From Ophiura sarsii (taxonomy: Eukaryota > Echinodermata > Ophiuroidea > Amphilepidida > Ophiuridae), in assembly GCA_035610835.1 (NCBI GenBank), contig CM069441.1, positions 104,901,606-104,965,605 on the forward strand: a stretch of 64,000 nucleotides of DNA, written 5' to 3'. Under the pieces are notes generated by a model. It had not been told where the DNA came from. It did no database searches and saw only the letters and a list, made by a program, of their open reading frames with translations. Every line of letters starts with the position of its first letter. Position 1 is the stretch's first letter. Position numbers and translations under genes: made by a program. Below, piece by piece: positions 56,501 to 64,000 of the stretch.

Positions 56501-59500
56501 CCCTGTGCTGAGTGACTTTTGTACAGAATTGACAGGTATTACACAGGTAGGTTGGGCTAGTATTTAACATTTTATTTTGTTTCAGTTAATTCACCGATGA
56601 TTGAATAAATATTTTGAATAAATACACTTTTAGTGATTAAACACCATTGAAAGTGTATGCATCCTAATCTAGACTAGGGTTAACCAGTCACACAATCAGT
56701 ATCCTTGTCGTCTGACGATTGCGTTAAGCATGAAACTCAGAGTAACGACTCCCTTTCTCGGAAGGTCTAAACTTTGAATTTTTTAATTAAAATATAGGTA
56801 AATTCTTCAGGTGTTAAAAACCATCCATTCCACTTGTGAAGTAAACGTTCAGCATGCAATTCTTCCAAATCACTTCAATCTATCGAAATGAACCTTGTTA
56901 TCAAAATAAGCAACAAACAAAGTTTGATTGTCAGAATTACACTACACCATGCTTTCATACATATTTTGCCTCTGCATGCACTAAAATACTTAAATTAAGT
57001 TTAACATCATGCATCACCTGTCTCTAATTATTTTGTATTCCATATTCATTATATTCCTTTTAGGAACAAGTCGAGGCTGGAGCTCCTCTGTCTGTATGCT
57101 TGAGTCAATTCTCTCGTTGGTTGAAGAAACAGGCGGCAGACAAGGGCCTTGCGTATAATTCAAACAACAAAGATGAAACCAAGAAACTCTGTACATTTGT
57201 CACATGGTCAGGTAAGTCATCAAATGTTATATGTCATTGGGTAAGGGAACAACATCAAAATCATTGAAAAGGTTTAGATCTCTTTTTTAATCCTCTTCAA
57301 GAAATTTCAAATCACAATAAGACCATGCAACAATTCAAAAGGTCATTTGATTTAAATGATGCTAAGATCGCCATAGATATTAATATAGCATTACATATTA
57401 CCTGTCCTTATCCAAATAAAGAAGACCAAATCAAAAAGCAATGACACCCTTCCTCTTTCCTTGATAATCTGTGAATGAAGACTGGACCATAAAGGAATAT
57501 TCATAATCAGAGCAAAACAAGATTTTTGATGGCAACATTTTTATGGTAAAATGCTTTCTTTTGTTGGCATTATATGATAGTGAATGATAAGCTAGCATTA
57601 ATCTTAGTGTGTTTGCTTTCAGATTGGGATCTTGCAATATGTTTGCATTATGAATGCAGAAGAAAGCAGTTGGTCAAACCACCAGCCCTCACAAGCTGGA
57701 TAGATCTTAGAGCTACATACAAGGTAAAGTATGCAAATAAAACCCCTCACAATTTCAGTCAATGTCCATAGTATGTTGCCTTGCCCATAAATAGAAAGCT
57801 GATACGTGTGTTCATCTGTACAATGATACCAAATGTGTAGCAATCACCTGTATCATTGCTAAGCCACTTGCTTGAATATATGCATGGAGAGGTTTCAATC
57901 CAAATATGCCAAAAACCATCCCTACTTTGTGCCTAAAAGTCAATAGAGCATCACTCTACTCTGTACTGTAGTTGTCAATGTAGCGCTTCAATAAGCAGGC
58001 GGCAGATTTATTCTTTTGAGCATGAAATATAGTGGTGAATATAGCACATTTTGAATGAGGCCTCCCCACATTGTCAAGGAGATCGCTAAGCACTGAAACA
58101 AGTGATACGAATGACTTATTGTTGAAAAGCGGGTCACATCAGCTTTTCATCGATATGTACCGTAATACAATATGAATATATCACAAAATATCTGAAAATT
58201 GATTATTGAAAAAAAGTTCCGTCCTTTTTTTTAGAAGCTCATTATAATCATTTTGGGAGATGATGAAATTAGTTGTCATTATAAAAAGAGACTTTAACCG
58301 TTGAACAAGTTTAGTCTTGTGTATGAAGATGTGTGAAAGTGTGCTTGGAATATTACCCGGTCACTATAGTTTAATCATTTCCAAATTGGTGAAGCTTCCT
58401 TACAGTCAGCGAATAAATACAGAAAGACGCTGGCGCGCATGAAGGCGACAAGCCCACTGTGCATCATGATGCATGTGTGTGGCCCAAACCGTGTGCATGT
58501 GGCCATAATCGCGCTCATACGCTTGGATTACTTTTCTTTTGTGCGTGGAGAGATAAAAAACAAAATAATTCTTGCCAATTTGTAACTGATTAAATCATAG
58601 AGGGGTCACCTTTGATGGCAATCTACACATATGTTATTAGCAAGTGGAAAATTAACTCATATTTAATGTGCCACATAGTCATGTCTTCGTTGCATCTTCG
58701 TTGTTGGTAGGAAATACCGAACATGATTTATTGAGTCCTTGTGTAGCTAGCTACTAACTGAAAGTAAACATCTAGAAGAAAGAATTTATAACATCATCAA
58801 CACTCTCATTTAAATTCTCAAATGTTTAAAGTGTCTCCACTTTGTCATCAATTGGGATAAACAGTCAATGACTTATTCACTCTTCTGAAGAGGGTGCTGT
58901 AATGATTTCAGTAGTCATATCTTAAAACTACCTGTCCCCTGTCCTTGTTAACAATGGGTTTGGTTTTCTTCTTGATTACTTCCCTAATTTTCTGCTTTTG
59001 TTGCAACAAACAATCAAGAATTTGAATTTTATATTTTAACAATTCTTTATAGATATACTTATTAGGACACTTTTGATAACTCTACCCCCCCCCCATCACT
59101 TGTAAGTTTGTGAAAAACAGTGATGCTGTAAGTGAAAATGATTTCAGTAGGGAGTTGTATATCTTAAAATTTCCTGTTCCCCTGTTCTTGCTAACAATGG
59201 GTTTGGTTTTCTTTTTGATTACTTCACTCATTTTATGCTATTGATGCAACAAACATTCAGAAATTATATTTTGACAATTCTTTATTAGGACTACTGATAA
59301 CCCTGCAGACGAGACACTACACACACACACGCACACCCCCCCCCCCCTCCCAACAACAACCCCCTCCCTGCACACACCCCCACACATACAACCACACCAT
59401 ACATTCACTCAGATGAAACTAAACTGCTCACAAAAAGTATCGTAACACTTAGAAATGATCCAATATATAACGGCTCGAAAGGGTATGCATTAATCGAAGC

Positions 59501-60959
59501 AAATAATCAAGTGCATAATTTTGTTCTGCGTATTTTGACACCTCGATCGATGAGATACGATGTTGCAGAGCGGAGTTATTGTCATTTCAATGGTCGTGGG
59601 TCCAGTTTCAAAAGTGGCAATCACCCTATAGAAAGAGGTTTGCATTACTGTTTAGAATGATCAGATTCGTGATTTTCAATAGGGATGAGTGTCACCTTGG
59701 AAACTGGACCCACGATCATTGAAATGACAATAACTCCGCTCCGCAACATCGTATCTCAACGATTGAGGTGTCAAAATACGCAGAACAAAATTATGCACTT
59801 AGTTATTTGCTTCGATTAATGCATACCCTTTCGAGCCGTTACATATTGGATCATTTCTAAGTGTTACGATACTTTTTGTGAGCAGTTTATACTTATCATT
59901 GTTTATTCCCTTCCTGTACCTATTTAGAATCACTACCAGCGTAAACCTCAAGGTCTAAATGGAGCATTACAGGACGTGGGTATAACATTTGATGGTCGGC
60001 AGCACTCAGGTGAGAAATTTGAACTAAAGATTGGTTGGCCATGTGTAAAAGGTGGATGGTGGAAGAGGCAACGGTAACACCCTGTTCTACGGGCAAACAG
60101 ACCTCTTAGGTTGGGTCGGTCTGTCAGGATTTTTCTTTTCTTTCTTTCTGTTTCCCTTCACAATTACCATAAAATCAGTACAACTGTTGCCGAAAGCCAA
60201 CAAAAAATTTGGGGCGATATTCAGTTACAAGTAAACATTTTTTAAACCAATTTCTAAACAAAATGGGTCAGTCCGTAGTACAAGGTTTTTTGTTGCCTAA
60301 CATAAAGAGTAAATTTACACGATGAATCAAATTGACTAGGTGGCTCATGGAAGCATCCATGTTACTAAAATGTCTTGATTCTTTTGGTTTATAATATCTA
60401 ATGAGTTTAGTTGGCAGTGTGTAAAAGGCCACAGAATGGAATGTCTTAATCTCTCCATGTGATATACAAATATGTTGAACTATTGTACTCACATATGCCG
60501 CTATAATCAACACAAATAATTGTCAATCATAGTGTCATGATCCGAGCACTCGCCTTCATCCAAAGGTTGAACGCGCTCTTGGGATGCACTGCATTCCAAA
60601 TTCCAATTCCCTGATAGAATCATGACTCTATGATCAACAATTATTTGTTTTGATATAGTAACTTCCAATATTAATGTTGCACTACACAACAGATGCTTAA
60701 AAGAATTTTTGACCAATTTCAAATAATTTGGACAGGTTCCCCCTTTTACAGCTGACCTCAATTGTACATAAGAATAATCGTAAAACATGATTTAAACTCC
60801 CATTATCTGTTGAGTAACAATTTGTGACTTCATTTGACAATTGCAAATTATATATGATTTAATTCCACAGGTCTGGATGATTCTAGAAACACTGCCAAGC
60901 TCGCATGGCGTATGATGTGCGATGGATGTGTGATGAAGATTACACGTTCTATGCAAGGG
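44557..60959 (+). CDS. ERI2: ERI2-like exoribonuclease, eight coding exons (3' end open)
   Basis: This gene belongs to the ERI1/ERI2 branch of DEDDh 3'-5' exonucleases, which process histone mRNA ends, 5.8S rRNA or small RNAs in ERI1. ERI2's own substrates are less clear. Exons: 44557-44582, 54248-54321, 55480-55560, about 56419-56546, 57064-57211, 57623-57723, 59928-60009, 60871-60959, giving 243 residues. Residues 1-9 (MKSTKELAR) and 10-20 (KLGLLRKRSTT) follow the vertebrate start. The exonuclease domain spans about 38-235: VIDFESTCW (D44, E46), WSDWDL (D155) and RQHSGLDDSRNTA (H212, D217). All five catalytic positions are present. The exon 4 acceptor lacks a suitably phased AG. Family members may continue with a C-terminal GRF-type zinc finger, which would lie past 64000. 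Confidence 0.9.
44906..45368 (+). mobile_element. TIR element GGGGGCAC, copy 1
   Basis: Left GGGGGCACACCACTAAATAC, right GGATTTAGTGTAGTGCCCCC. About 463 bp. Matches the copy at 46441-46903 almost base for base, with an A-run length difference near 45250. The short open frame inside is not a gene. Confidence 0.9.
45949..45973 (+). repeat. Poly-C run
   Basis: CACC followed by about 22 C. The length is likely uncertain in the assembly. Confidence 0.7.
46441..46903 (+). mobile_element. TIR element GGGGGCAC, copy 2
   Basis: Same orientation as and nearly identical to 44906-45368, 1.07 kb downstream. The string AGCTATTTGGATGC occurs just before copy 1 and shortly after copy 2. Confidence 0.9.
46904..48200. 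other. Intron stretch, nothing recognised
   Basis: Less AT-rich than average around 46970-47600, with no exon, RNA gene or inverted repeat I can support. Confidence 0.35.
48201..48299. repeat. Perfect 99-bp palindrome
   Basis: Left arm 48201-48249 (GTTCGTTTTTCTATCAATAC...) is the exact complement of 48251-48299, with a single T at the centre. Confidence 0.97.
48299..48804. mobile_element. TIR element with 9-bp target duplication (Mutator-like size)
   Basis: Body 48308-48795, flanked by CCTTATCTG at 48299-48307 and 48796-48804. Ends TAGTCCTTGGTACCAAAATC and GATTTTGGTACCAAGGACTA; the 37-bp TIRs differ at one base. A 9-bp duplication suggests the MULE superfamily. Non-coding, 488 bp. Confidence 0.88.
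48993..49392. mobile_element. AGGCCAAA-family element in intron 1
   Basis: Left AGGCCAAATAAAAAAAAATA then GTTTCTCGTCC; right GGACGAGAAACTGG then TTTTATTTGGCCT. Interior GGATCCGCCATTTTG and CTTCCTTTTT runs. Non-coding. Confidence 0.8.
49488..49560 (+). pseudogene. tRNA-Asp-like sequence (pseudogene or SINE head)
   Basis: GGTGGTGTAGCGGTTGTTTC, then CCGCCTGTCACGC (an Asp GTC-like anticodon loop), then GAGTTCAATTC (B-box-like). The anticodon and T stems are mispaired, so it is unlikely to be a working tRNA. The class is inferred from these boxes. Confidence 0.5.
50145..52790 (-). mobile_element. 5'-truncated LINE with reverse transcriptase fragments, interrupted
   Basis: Minus strand. From about 52790 the frame reads FDKVPHKRLQTKL, then GIPQGSVLGPTLFLLYINDI, FADDS and FQWADKWQMSFNAAKCQSIS, the palm and C-terminal region of a non-LTR reverse transcriptase. 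After a 1.37-kb insertion (50832-52200) it resumes as CSPAVKTRAYQALVRSKLEY and ends near QHQL before 50307. Frameshifts are present (for example near 52710). A GACTCAA-type short tandem tail lies at about 50160-50185, as in CR1/jockey-like elements. It is dead. Confidence 0.85.
50832..52200. mobile_element. DNA transposon inserted in the LINE, with repeated 13-bp motifs
   Basis: Short inverse ends GGGCAATTCCA and TGGAATTGCCC split the LINE frame. Inside, GTCATTCCGCAAC or its complement occurs about eight times (51199, 51351, 51366, 51381, 51784, 51797, 51995, 52175), in both orientations. No transposase frame. Confidence 0.75.
52926..53493 (+). repeat. Tandem duplication, period 285 bp
   Basis: Two almost identical units start GGTTTTGGTTCTTCC at 52926 and 53211. 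Each contains the left arm of the foldback element at 53290-53805. Confidence 0.95.
53288..53807. mobile_element. Foldback element with TA target (mariner-like ends)
   Basis: Ends TACGAGAGGCATTCAATAAA and AATTGAATGCCCCTCGTA. Arms about 190 bp share CAACCATTGAAAATCTCTGA and its inverse. TA on each side suggests a Tc1/mariner-type insertion. Confidence 0.8.
54248..54321 (+). CDS. ERI2: ERI2-like exon 2
   Basis: Acceptor TTTGATAG; encodes KLGLLRKRSTTSQQDRDVRK and AGKT; donor GTGAGA. Aligns with the QLGLIRRKS segment of vertebrate ERI2. Confidence 0.88.
54723..55086. mobile_element. TIR element with AGGGGCCTTGCC ends
   Basis: Left AGGGGCCTTGCCTTTTTACA then CATATAGAG; right TTGTAAAAAGGTAAGGCCC followed by TTAA. 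Inner GCTCAAGGAAAGCGCG pairs with AAGCTTTCCTCACGC. Confidence 0.7.
55087..55391. mobile_element. TTAA-flanked element (AGGAATAGT ends)
   Basis: Body 55091-55387 between TTAA sites. Left AGGAATAGTATGTGATCTTT, right AAAGATCGCCTAGTGTACCT. Inner AGGAATCGTAT/ATACGATTCCT inverted pair. Shares the TTAA and AGG...CCT plan of the AGGTAGATG family. Confidence 0.75.
55480..55560 (+). CDS. ERI2: ERI2-like exon 3 (Exo I motif)
   Basis: Acceptor TTTTTACAG; encodes QIFPYLVVIDFESTCWKDKK and NVGQEI with catalytic D44 and E46; donor GTAAGT in phase 1. Confidence 0.95.
55725..55915 (-). repeat. Possible LINE-derived fragment
   Basis: The minus-strand frame SQLPKLWNELPVHPRESGSL resembles the PKLWNSLP-type ending of non-LTR reverse transcriptase ORFs. 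A short, weak pattern match, in ERI2-like intron 3. Confidence 0.35.
56419..56546 (+). CDS. ERI2: ERI2-like exon 4 (start uncertain)
   Basis: Encodes EFPAVLLNTSNGETEAEFHT and later LSDFCTELTGITQ; donor GTAGGT. Homology and the phase of exon 3 require joining just before TTGAG at 56419, but the preceding bases are TC. The nearest AG (56422-56423) would shift the frame. Confidence 0.8.
57064..57211 (+). CDS. ERI2: ERI2-like exon 5
   Basis: Acceptor CCTTTTAG; encodes EQVEAGAPLSVCLSQFSRWL to CTFVTWS; donor GTAAGT. Confidence 0.95.
57623..57723 (+). CDS. ERI2: ERI2-like exon 6 (Exo II motif)
   Basis: Acceptor GCTTTCAG; encodes WDLAICLHYECRRKQLVKPP and ALTSWIDLRATYK with catalytic D155 (WSDWDL); donor GTAAAG. 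Confidence 0.95.
58374..58600. mobile_element. MITE, ATAGTTTAATCAG family, copy 6
   Basis: Left CTATAGTTTAATCATTTCCA, right TTTGTAACTGATTAAATCAT then AG. Interior carries the family motif in inverse (ATACGCTTGGATTACTTTTC). Confidence 0.8.
58906..59293 (+). repeat. Diverged tandem duplication
   Basis: Two units (about 58906-59073 and 59138-59293) share GATTTCAGTAG, AACAATGGGTTTGGTTTTCT and ACAATTCTTTAT, about 230 bp apart. Confidence 0.75.
59420..59889. mobile_element. Foldback element with TA target (AACTGCTCACAAAAAG ends)
   Basis: Body 59422-59887 between TA pairs. Left AACTGCTCACAAAAAGTATC, right GATACTTTTTGTGAGCAGTT. Arms about 200 bp and highly similar (TTTGTTCTGCGTATTTTGAC and its inverse). 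It ends 40 bp before exon 7. Confidence 0.9.
59928..60009 (+). CDS. ERI2: ERI2-like exon 7
   Basis: Acceptor CTATTTAG; encodes NHYQRKPQGLNGALQDVGIT and FDGRQHS with catalytic H212; donor GTGAGA. Confidence 0.95.
60871..60959 (+). CDS. ERI2: ERI2-like exon 8 (Exo III motif)
   Basis: Acceptor TTCCACAG; encodes LDDSRNTAKLAWRMMCDGCV and MKITRSMQG with catalytic D217; donor GTAGGT in phase 0. No further exon recognised to 64000. Confidence 0.95.
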
Positions 60960-61659
60960 GTAGGTAATACTGCCCTACGTAGGTGATAAGCAACAATTTC
61001 ACCAGTCCATAATTATCTGTCATGTCAAAATTGTTGGTGGCATGACTCCCAAGTTAATAATACCAGTTTAAAAGACACTTTCGAAGCTTTAAACTGATGC
61101 ATTGTTGAAAGAAATTGGACTTAGTAAACATAACATATGATTTCATGAAGCATAATTTTTCTCTATCAAAATGGAACATGGTTCCTTCTGAAGGTATTCC
61201 AATAAACTGCGCATGCCAATTATCATTTATAAAATTCTGCACATGGAGTTTTCCATCACCACATGATCTCAGTTGAAAATTTCCTATTAGAATTACACTG
61301 CCGATAATGAGCTAATTGATATTCATGAGGTGATTTACCATGGCGATTTTGACTTGCTCGATAAAATCATGAATTGTAAAGCTTTTAAATCATGAATCAT
61401 AATAGGAAACATGAATTTATTGGTATAAAATGTATAATAAACACAATGAAATGGTAATTGGGTCAGATGGTTTAATACTTTGTCGACAACACAGTGATAA
61501 CTTGCAAGCTTCCAGGGGGAGAAATACTTATGCGCGGTAGTGTGTATGTGTTTCATTTTTACTTGTTCCTGAATTCAACTTGAAAATGTTTATCTAAAGA
61601 GAATGTATTTATTATTATTTAAAGACGGGTCCTGCCGCAAGCACAATATTGTGCATTAT

Positions 61660-61895
61660 ATGCTATTGTTAGAAAAACAAATAAAAACTGTCATCTCTCA
61701 ACATGCAATTTTTAAAATTCGCGGTGATCGAAAGTCTTGGTGTAGATGAAGTCATAGTTATACAATGCACTTGCGCAAATTTGAGCACCGATAACCATGA
61801 CATCATCGACACCCGGACTTCCGATCGCCGCAGATTTTAAAAATTGAATTTTGAGAGATTGGAGTTTTTATTTGTTTTTGTGATAAGTGTGATGT
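61660..61895. mobile_element. Inverted-repeat element (AAAACAAATAAAAACTGTC arms)
   Basis: Left arm AAACAAATAAAAACTGTCAT through TTCGCGGTGATCG; right arm CGATCGCCGCAGATTTTAAA through AGTTTTTATTTGTTTTT. About 60-bp imperfect arms. Confidence 0.7.
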
Positions 61896-62116
61896 TTTGT
61901 TCTATAATTATGATTACGCAATTTGGGCTCGATAATTAATTTTCTAACAAATAATGCTCAATGTTGAACTGTTTAGTCATGCATGACATGATCATGTAGA
62001 AGTTAAACAGCAATCACTTGCATATACATGTATACTAACATCACTGCATCGAGAAAGTTAAAAATACAGTGTATATGTTGTTATGCTTTGTAAATACACT
62101 TGACTATGTTTCACAT

Positions 62117-62335
62117 TAAACCTTTCACTGGTCCGACGATCAATCCTCCTTTTGTAGACTCAATAACAGTTGTTATGACGATCGATCGTCAAATAAAGGG
62201 CCACTTCTCTGTGTGAATCCAATGGCTGTTGATCGATCGAAGTTCTTGCATGTTTTGAAACAGCTAAATTAGTCTCTATTTAGCGATGATCGATCGTCCA
62301 AAGATCGATCGTCGGACCGGTGTGAAAAGGTTTAG
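62117..62335. mobile_element. TIR element with AAACCTTTCACTGGTCCG ends
   Basis: Left TAAACCTTTCACTGGTCCGA, right TCGGACCGGTGTGAAAAGGT then TTA. ATCGATCGTC motifs repeat inside. Confidence 0.75.
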
Positions 62336-62490
62336 TATTTGTGCTTTACTGCAACTCAAAACATTTTATATACTTATTATAAATTTACAACAAAAAAGTT
62401 CAACCTGTGTGTAAACTATCAATTGTATTCCAAGTCAAATGAATGAAAACATCAATATCCATGCTTTTGCCAACTAGTTACTTGTATTTT

Positions 62491-62680
62491 AACCCTAACC
62501 ATCCTTCATACTACAAATCCCTACGCTGCTAGCTCTGTGTACCCCGCTATCGCCCAGTCTACCTCGTGCCACGCTCTGCGAAAAAAACCTTTTTTTGAGC
62601 TAACCCGTTAGCGCATTGGGTAGAATGTCTGCGTGTCATACACGTGGACTGGGTTCGATTCCCAATGCGTACGGAGACTG
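62491..62680 (+). mobile_element. tRNA-Met-like sequence preceded by AACCCTAACC
   Basis: AACCCTAACC at 62491-62500. At 62600-62672 the plus strand reads GTTAGCGCATTGGGTAGAAT, TGCGTGTCATACACGTG (a 5-bp stem with a CAT anticodon loop) and GGGTTCGATTCCC. The acceptor stem does not pair, so this is a pseudogene or SINE head, not a functional initiator or elongator tRNA. Confidence 0.55.
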
Positions 62681-62965
62681 ATTTTCCCAAACAAATTGAC
62701 CCGCTTTTCTCCCCTGATAATTTCATCGCCAAAAACACGCCAGGGGAGTTCAGTTTAATTGGTTTATAAAGGTGGCCTATGGCCAAATAGGCACCTAACA
62801 AGAAAACAAATCCTGACCAGGTGCTTTTATGTTAGCCAATTCAAAGTTAATGATCAGTACCAACATATATGTTAATCGAGGTAATTTCTTTCTAGTAAAC
62901 ACCTCATTCGTAAAAATTGAGTGTACCTTTTAAATTCATGATGTTTTAAATAACCATGCCTAATA

Positions 62966-63336
62966 AGGGAAGAAGAAAAAAAGTTGACTTGCCCTTTCAG
63001 GGCTAGAGTGTGGGTCGGACGGTCGGATTTTTAAAATAAAAAATTTTAAAAAATTTAAAATCTTAACAGGGGGGATACTACACAAAAACACGTTTTAAAG
63101 AAGAAGAAAAAATCATATTTTTTTCTTCATTTTTTATTAAGCAAGCAGATACTACTCAAAAACATGTTTTCATCTTTCTTTATTGTTATGTGCTTCTTTC
63201 CTTTTTTTTCCCCTTTTTTCAATATTACTTTTTTCTTTCTTTTTTGAATAAAAAAATTTTAAAAAAATAGCGGCCCTAGATTTCCGAAAATTTGGGTCGG
63301 TCGGAAAGGGCAAGTCAACTTTTTTTTTGTTGGCCT
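62966..63336. mobile_element. TIR element with GTTGACTTGCCCTTTC ends
   Basis: Left AGGGAAGAAGAAAAAAAGTT then GACTTGCCCTTTCAGG; right GAAAGGGCAAGTCAAC then TTGGCCT. The outer AGG...GGCCT plan may link it to the AGGCCAAA family. Confidence 0.7.
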
Positions 63337-63501
63337 AATGAAGAGAAAAAAAAGTTGTAGCAAATTAAGTTTCTTCTTTTCTTTTTGTTTATATAGATTA
63401 TTAATTTTGTCTATTATGTTTATTGATGTGTTGTTGATAAGTAAGAACAGAACTAAAACTGTAAATCAAATAAAAGAAACTTGGTGTTCTTTTGTTTCCA
63501 T

Positions 63502-63866
63502 TTAAAGGTAGATGACCCGATCATATTCCGATTTTCAACTTGAAGTTTTCTATTCTACATGAAAGGTCATCCTTAAAAAAGTCGTGTTCCAAAGTTTGAG
63601 TTGCATAGCTCTAATGGTTCTTTTTTTAGACGCACAAGATGCCGTGAACTGTACCCATTGAGTTGTACACAAACTATATCGGTGGTATACCACCATTCGC
63701 GGTAATTCGACGTTATTTCATCGATTTCTCCGTAATTATACCGATCTAGGCCGTCAAATTTCAGTATGATGATGAGAAAAATACGAGCTTTCATATGATA
63801 TGAAAATCTCCGTATGTTTGAAATAATTCTGTGTTACGAAAATGTGATCGGGTCATCTACCTTTAA
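63502..63866. mobile_element. AGGTAGATG element, copy 3 (intact ends, TTAA TSD)
   Basis: Body 63506-63862 between TTAA sites. Left AGGTAGATGACCCGATCAT, right inverse GATCGGGTCATCTACCT. 357 bp, non-coding; closely related to 33233-33578. Confidence 0.88.
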
Positions 63867-64000
63867 ATCATTTGTGTGTGAATATTTGAGGGGGAAAATT
63901 AAAAAGCTGATGATGTATCTTCTCAGGAAAAATGTTATTTGGCAGTCACTCAGCATTCAACCATACGCTGGTTTGTGCAATACTGAAATACAAATTGAAA

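Larger units (their letters stand above)
57724..59927. other. ERI2-like intron 6 with repeats
   Basis: 2.2 kb non-coding. Holds a MITE copy (58374-58600), a diverged tandem duplication (58906-59293), CA/C-rich simple sequence (59315-59395) and a foldback element (59422-59887). Confidence 0.6.
60960..64000. other. Downstream intron or flank of ERI2-like gene
   Basis: 3 kb with no coding exon I can support, including none resembling a GRF zinc finger. Contains several TIR elements and a tRNA-Met-like sequence listed separately. Confidence 0.5.

Noticed and set aside
49488..62680. Functional tRNA genes at 49488, 37297, 26245 and 62600
   Set aside because: A- and B-box-like sequences exist, but acceptor or anticodon stems are mispaired, so they are called tRNA-like pseudogenes or SINE heads.
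1..64000. Endogenous virus or prokaryote-like defence system
   Set aside because: No capsid, envelope, integrase, nuclease-helicase cassette or phage-like gene order was found; the only reverse transcriptase is a truncated LINE.

Overview
This is eukaryotic nuclear DNA from an animal. It is AT-rich and crowded with transposons. Genes are split into short exons (26-305 bp) with GT-AG introns, and there are no operons or compact bacterial ORFs. The two genes I can name belong to conserved animal families, and the repeat content (many terminal-inverted-repeat elements, tRNA-derived elements, a degraded LINE) fits a marine invertebrate genome. The gene order matches vertebrates, which suggests, but does not prove, an invertebrate deuterostome such as a hemichordate, echinoderm or cephalochordate.

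The centre of the window is a head-to-head pair of DEDDh 3'-5' exonuclease genes. On the minus strand (41690 down to 28218), 12 coding exons that join in phase encode a 579-residue REXO5/NEF-sp-like RNA exonuclease. On the plus strand, a 26-bp first exon at 44557 opens an ERI2-like gene; eight coding exons through 60959 give 243 residues containing the complete exonuclease domain, and the gene may continue past the window. The start codons are about 2.9 kb apart. That interval holds a possible TATA box, a DR1-like nuclear-receptor motif and two transposon-like insertions. From memory, human ERI2 and REXO5 are also divergent neighbours, so this looks like old conserved microsynteny.

The left part (1-28 kb) has no gene I can name. 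It holds a possible terminal exon of an unknown gene (607-1203), a terminal exon-like ORF with a 42-residue S/T-P repeat (21618-22150, minus strand), and a dense mosaic of non-autonomous DNA transposons. Among these are a family with ends like ATAGTTTAATCAGTTCC, foldback elements with CAGGGTGAGTC ends, AGGCCAAA-ended elements, and a hAT-like element with a perfect 8-bp target duplication. A duplicated segment (19421-21674 and 23008-23502) has a 1.75-kb element in one copy, and the other copy acts as its empty site.

The introns of the exonuclease pair are equally invaded. ERI2 intron 1 (9.7 kb) carries two near-identical 463-bp elements, a perfect 99-bp palindrome, an element with a 9-bp target duplication, and a 5'-truncated LINE interrupted by an element full of copies of one 13-15 bp motif. 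REXO5 introns carry a 706-bp foldback between TTAA sites, a poly-G/polypyrimidine/poly-C element, and an inverted repeat pair flanking two exons. I see no prokaryotic-style defence system, CRISPR array or intact virus.
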